5,917 nucleotides of DNA from positions 1 through 5,917 of the forward strand of contig QHPA01000219.1 in assembly GCA_003218935.1 (NCBI GenBank), written 5' to 3'. Positions 4,849-5,917 of the stretch are shown here, piece by piece; within the stretch, counting starts at the first letter, position 1, and each line of letters opens with the position of its first letter. Made by a program: the position numbers and the translations under genes. The notes under the pieces were generated by a model that saw only the letters and a program-made list of their open reading frames with translations, ran no database searches and was not told where the DNA came from. Source of the stretch: Verrucomicrobiota bacterium. Lineage in GTDB: Bacteria; Verrucomicrobiota; Verrucomicrobiia; Limisphaerales; AV2.

Positions 4849-5917
4849 ATGAAACTCCTGGTCATCGGTTCAGGCGGGCGCGAACACGCGCTGGTGTGGA
4901 AACTGGCGCAGTCACCGCACGTCACCCAAATGTGGTGCGCGCCGGGGAACGCGGGGATTCAACAGGAGCAAACAGAGAAAACGAAGAGGCCTGTCGAGTG
5001 CGTGAATATCGGCGCGGAGGATTTGCCTGGGCTGCTCGCGTTCGCGCAGGAGAAAAAACCCGATCTCACCGTCGTAGGACCGGATAATCCGCTCGCGCTG
5101 GGCATCGTCGATTTGTTTCAGCGGAACGGCCTCCGAATCTGGGGGCCGAATCAGAAGGCGGCGCAGTTCGAGTCGTCCAAAGCTTTTTCCCAGCGGTTCA
5201 TGGAGAAATACGGCATCCCGACCGCGGCTGCCGGAACTTTCTCCGACGCGAATGAGGCGAAGAAGTTTGGCGTGAAGCTCGGAGGCAAATGTGCCGTGAA
5301 GGTTGATGGTCTGGCGCTCGGGAAAGGCGTGTTAATCTGCTCCAGCGAAGGCGAGGTGAACAAAGCGATCGATGACATTCTCGTCAACAAAGCTTTCGGT
5401 GAAGCGGGTTCGCGTGTGGTCATTCAGGAGTTCCTCGAAGGCACGGAGATTTCGCTGCACGCGCTGTGTGACGGCAAAACGGCGAAACTCTTTCCGGCCG
5501 CGCAGGACCACAAGCGTGCGCTGGATAATGACGAGGGATTGAACACGGGCGGCATGGGCGCGTATTCGCCTGCGCCTTTCCTCAACGATTCGGAGCTCAA
5601 AAACGTCGGCGAACAAATTCTCGTTCCGTGGCTGAAAGGCTGCGCGGCGGAGGGGATTGACTTTCGCGGAATCCTCTACCCTGGCATCATACTGACGAAG
5701 CACGGGCCGAAAGTTCTGGAGTTCAACGCGCGCTTCGGTGACCCCGAGACGCAAGTTTATCTTACTCGCTTGGAAAATGATCTCGTCGAACTGCTCGAGG
5801 CGAGCGCGGGCGGCACGCTTGACAAGACCGAATTGGGATGGAGTCCCCTGGTGAGCGTCTGCGTGGTGATGGCCAGCGCCGGTTACCCGGGCAGCTACAC
5901 GAAGGGCAGACCGATCC
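4849..5917 (+). CDS. purD: Phosphoribosylamine-glycine ligase (GARS), 3' end outside window
   Basis: PurD joins glycine to 5-phosphoribosylamine using ATP, the second step of de novo purine synthesis, in the cytoplasm. The frame runs from ATG 4849 to the window edge without a stop, giving 356 of the roughly 420-430 residues expected. Diagnostic motifs in order: GSGGREHAL (7-15), GPDNPLALGIVD (from 77, where the family more often has GPE), the ATP-grasp loop KVDGLALGKGV (151-161), LNTGGMGAYSP (231-241), and LEFNARFGDPETQ (290-302), which supplies metal and ATP ligands. The missing part is the C-terminal domain. The gene begins four bases after the toxin stop, so it probably depends on the toxin-antitoxin transcript and translational coupling, unless a promoter lies inside the toxin gene. 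No clear ribosome binding site is seen. Its first 73 bases are duplicated in decayed form at 4030-4101. Confidence 0.96.
   Translation, partial: MKLLVIGSGGREHALVWKLAQSPHVTQMWCAPGNAGIQQEQTEKTKRPVECVNIGAEDLPGLLAFAQEKKPDLTVVGPDNPLALGIVDLFQRNGLRIWGPNQKAAQFESSKAFSQRFMEKYGIPTAAAGTFSDANEAKKFGVKLGGKCAVKVDGLALGKGVLICSSEGEVNKAIDDILVNKAFGEAGSRVVIQEFLEGTEISLHALCDGKTAKLFPAAQDHKRALDNDEGLNTGGMGAYSPAPFLNDSELKNVGEQILVPWLKGCAAEGIDFRGILYPGIILTKHGPKVLEFNARFGDPETQVYLTRLENDLVELLEASAGGTLDKTELGWSPLVSVCVVMASAGYPGSYTKGRPI

Overview
The window is a dense, GC-rich bacterial segment with every supported gene on the + strand. GC content, weak or absent Shine-Dalgarno sequences, a kinase-rich gene set and a small DUF2934-like protein suggest a Verrucomicrobiota-type organism (Pedosphaera/Limisphaerales style). 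No marker gene fixes the taxonomy, so this is a moderate-to-low confidence inference.

Layout: (1) 3-1580 is the 3' part of a sensor histidine kinase (GAF, PAS-like, HisKA, HATPase) whose start lies before the window. (2) 1581-1842 is intergenic, with a REP-like palindrome and a possible sigma70-type promoter. (3) 1843-3138 is a receiver-plus-kinase hybrid (REC, coiled coil, HisKA-like, HATPase) with no DNA-binding output. The two proteins probably form a phosphorelay. (4) 3223-3591 is a YccU-type CoA-binding protein. (5) 3691-3888 is a 65-residue DUF2934-like protein, followed by a long-stem intrinsic terminator. (6) 4030-4101 is a decayed copy of the first 24 codons of purD. (7) 4141-4844 is a Phd/YefM antitoxin and PIN (VapC-like) toxin pair. 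(8) 4849 to the window end is intact but edge-truncated purD, for phosphoribosylamine-glycine ligase of purine synthesis.

The most interesting part is 4030-4921. A toxin-antitoxin pair sits between two copies of the purD 5' end. The upstream copy starts at an ATG, matches the real purD start at about 82% over 73 aligned columns, and has lost one base. The downstream copy is intact and starts four bases after the toxin stop. The module therefore appears to have entered at the very start of a core biosynthetic gene while leaving a complete gene behind it, so purD now probably lies in the toxin-antitoxin transcription unit. The lost base also puts the relic start codon in frame with the antitoxin.
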